22,875 nt of DNA from a virus: IMG/VR virus record IMGVR_UViG_3300000235_000025, positions 170-23,044 of that record, one strand, 5' to 3'. A model generated the notes under the pieces. The model had not been told where the DNA came from. It saw nothing but the letters and a program-made list of their open reading frames with translations, and made no database searches. This document shows, piece after piece, positions 22,499-22,875 of this stretch (the first letter of the stretch is position 1; the number at the start of each line of letters is the position of its first letter). Made by a program: the position numbers and the translations under genes.

Positions 22499-22875
22499 TG
22501 GAATTACAAAAGAAAAAAGTGAGTGAAATGCCCCTTCTTGGGAGCATTACTCCTGAATCTATAATAATGGTAGTAGATGGAGATACTAATTATAAATATG
22601 CTTTAGAAAATATAACTCAAGATGGTGTAGAGTCAGTAACATCTACTGATAACCATATTGTAATTAATAATACAGACCCTAAAAAGCCTACAGTATCCTT
22701 TCAATTAGCAAATAATGAAAACCTAATTACTGATGAGGAATTAGCAGAACTACAAGCTAATACTGATAATGAAACACAAGCTCGTATAGCAGCCGATAAT
22801 ACATTACAAACTAGTATTGATAATGAAGCACAGGCTCGTATTGCAGCCAATACTACACTGCAAGCTACTATAAAC
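22498..22875 (+). CDS. Tail or head fibre protein (3' end outside window)
   Basis: The first 126 codons of a gene running off the right edge, beginning MELQKKKVSEMPLLGSITPESI. The N-terminal VSEMPLLGSITPESIIMVVDGDTNYK is a form common in proteins that attach fibres to phage particles. It is followed by at least two 18-residue repeats (DNETQARIAADNTLQTSI then DNEAQARIAANTTLQATI), the pattern of trimeric coiled-coil fibre shafts. The frame is open to the last base. The receptor-binding end is not visible, so host range cannot be read. Confidence 0.65.
   Translation, partial: MELQKKKVSEMPLLGSITPESIIMVVDGDTNYKYALENITQDGVESVTSTDNHIVINNTDPKKPTVSFQLANNENLITDEELAELQANTDNETQARIAADNTLQTSIDNEAQARIAANTTLQATIN

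Noticed and set aside
1-22875. CRISPR array, integrase, attachment site, or suppressor tRNA
   Set aside because: No spaced direct repeats, no recombinase motifs and no tRNA-like fold were recognised by eye on either strand; a covariance-model search would be needed to exclude a divergent tRNA.

Overview
The window reads as the late (lysis, packaging and virion) part of a tailed double-stranded DNA phage that infects a Bacteroidota host. This rests on strongly AT-rich DNA, genes packed on the + strand with many TAATG stop/start overlaps, starts preceded by A-rich stretches rather than Shine-Dalgarno motifs (one exception), a single TAnnTTTG-type promoter box, and proteins of recognisable Bacteroidota-phage families. 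A tape measure protein, a tail-tube-like protein and a gp10-like protein point to a long-tailed siphovirus. It could be a phage genome or a prophage; no integrase, attachment site, tRNA or rRNA is visible.

Layout: 1-949 lysis genes (holin running in from the left edge, then an inner-membrane spanin-like protein) closed by a terminator; 990-1344 a non-coding leader with a promoter-like box, short repeats, a palindrome and a 35-bp copy of the next gene's coding sequence; 1345-3084 a divergent helicase; 3111-5132 small genes, including two that resemble the region 2 and region 4 halves of a sigma factor; 5135-6893 small and large terminase; 6893-7608 a tail-assembly-chaperone-like gene with a probable -1 frameshift; 7608-17606 gp10-like protein, two large tail-tip/receptor-binding proteins and the tape measure; 17688-22875 protease/scaffold, major capsid protein, tail tube, small unknown, portal, connectors, and the start of a fibre gene.

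Most striking is the genetic code. Three neighbouring genes (3487-4571) make sense only if in-frame TGA is read as an amino acid, most simply tryptophan. At least five such TGAs lie in about 1.1 kb, while no intact gene in the window ends in TGA (all use TAA or TAG). The terminase and virion genes use TGG for tryptophan. Two of the TGA-containing genes form the sigma-like pair, so TGA decoding could gate a transcription switch (inference).

Two essential virion genes are broken by exact tandem duplications: 10 bp in the tape measure and 92 bp in the portal. Removing one copy of each restores a full reading frame (999 and 323 aa). These are either real recent lesions in a defective or mixed population, or assembly errors. 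Gene order is also unusual: the tail-tip genes and tape measure come before the head genes, and the portal follows the tail tube gene.
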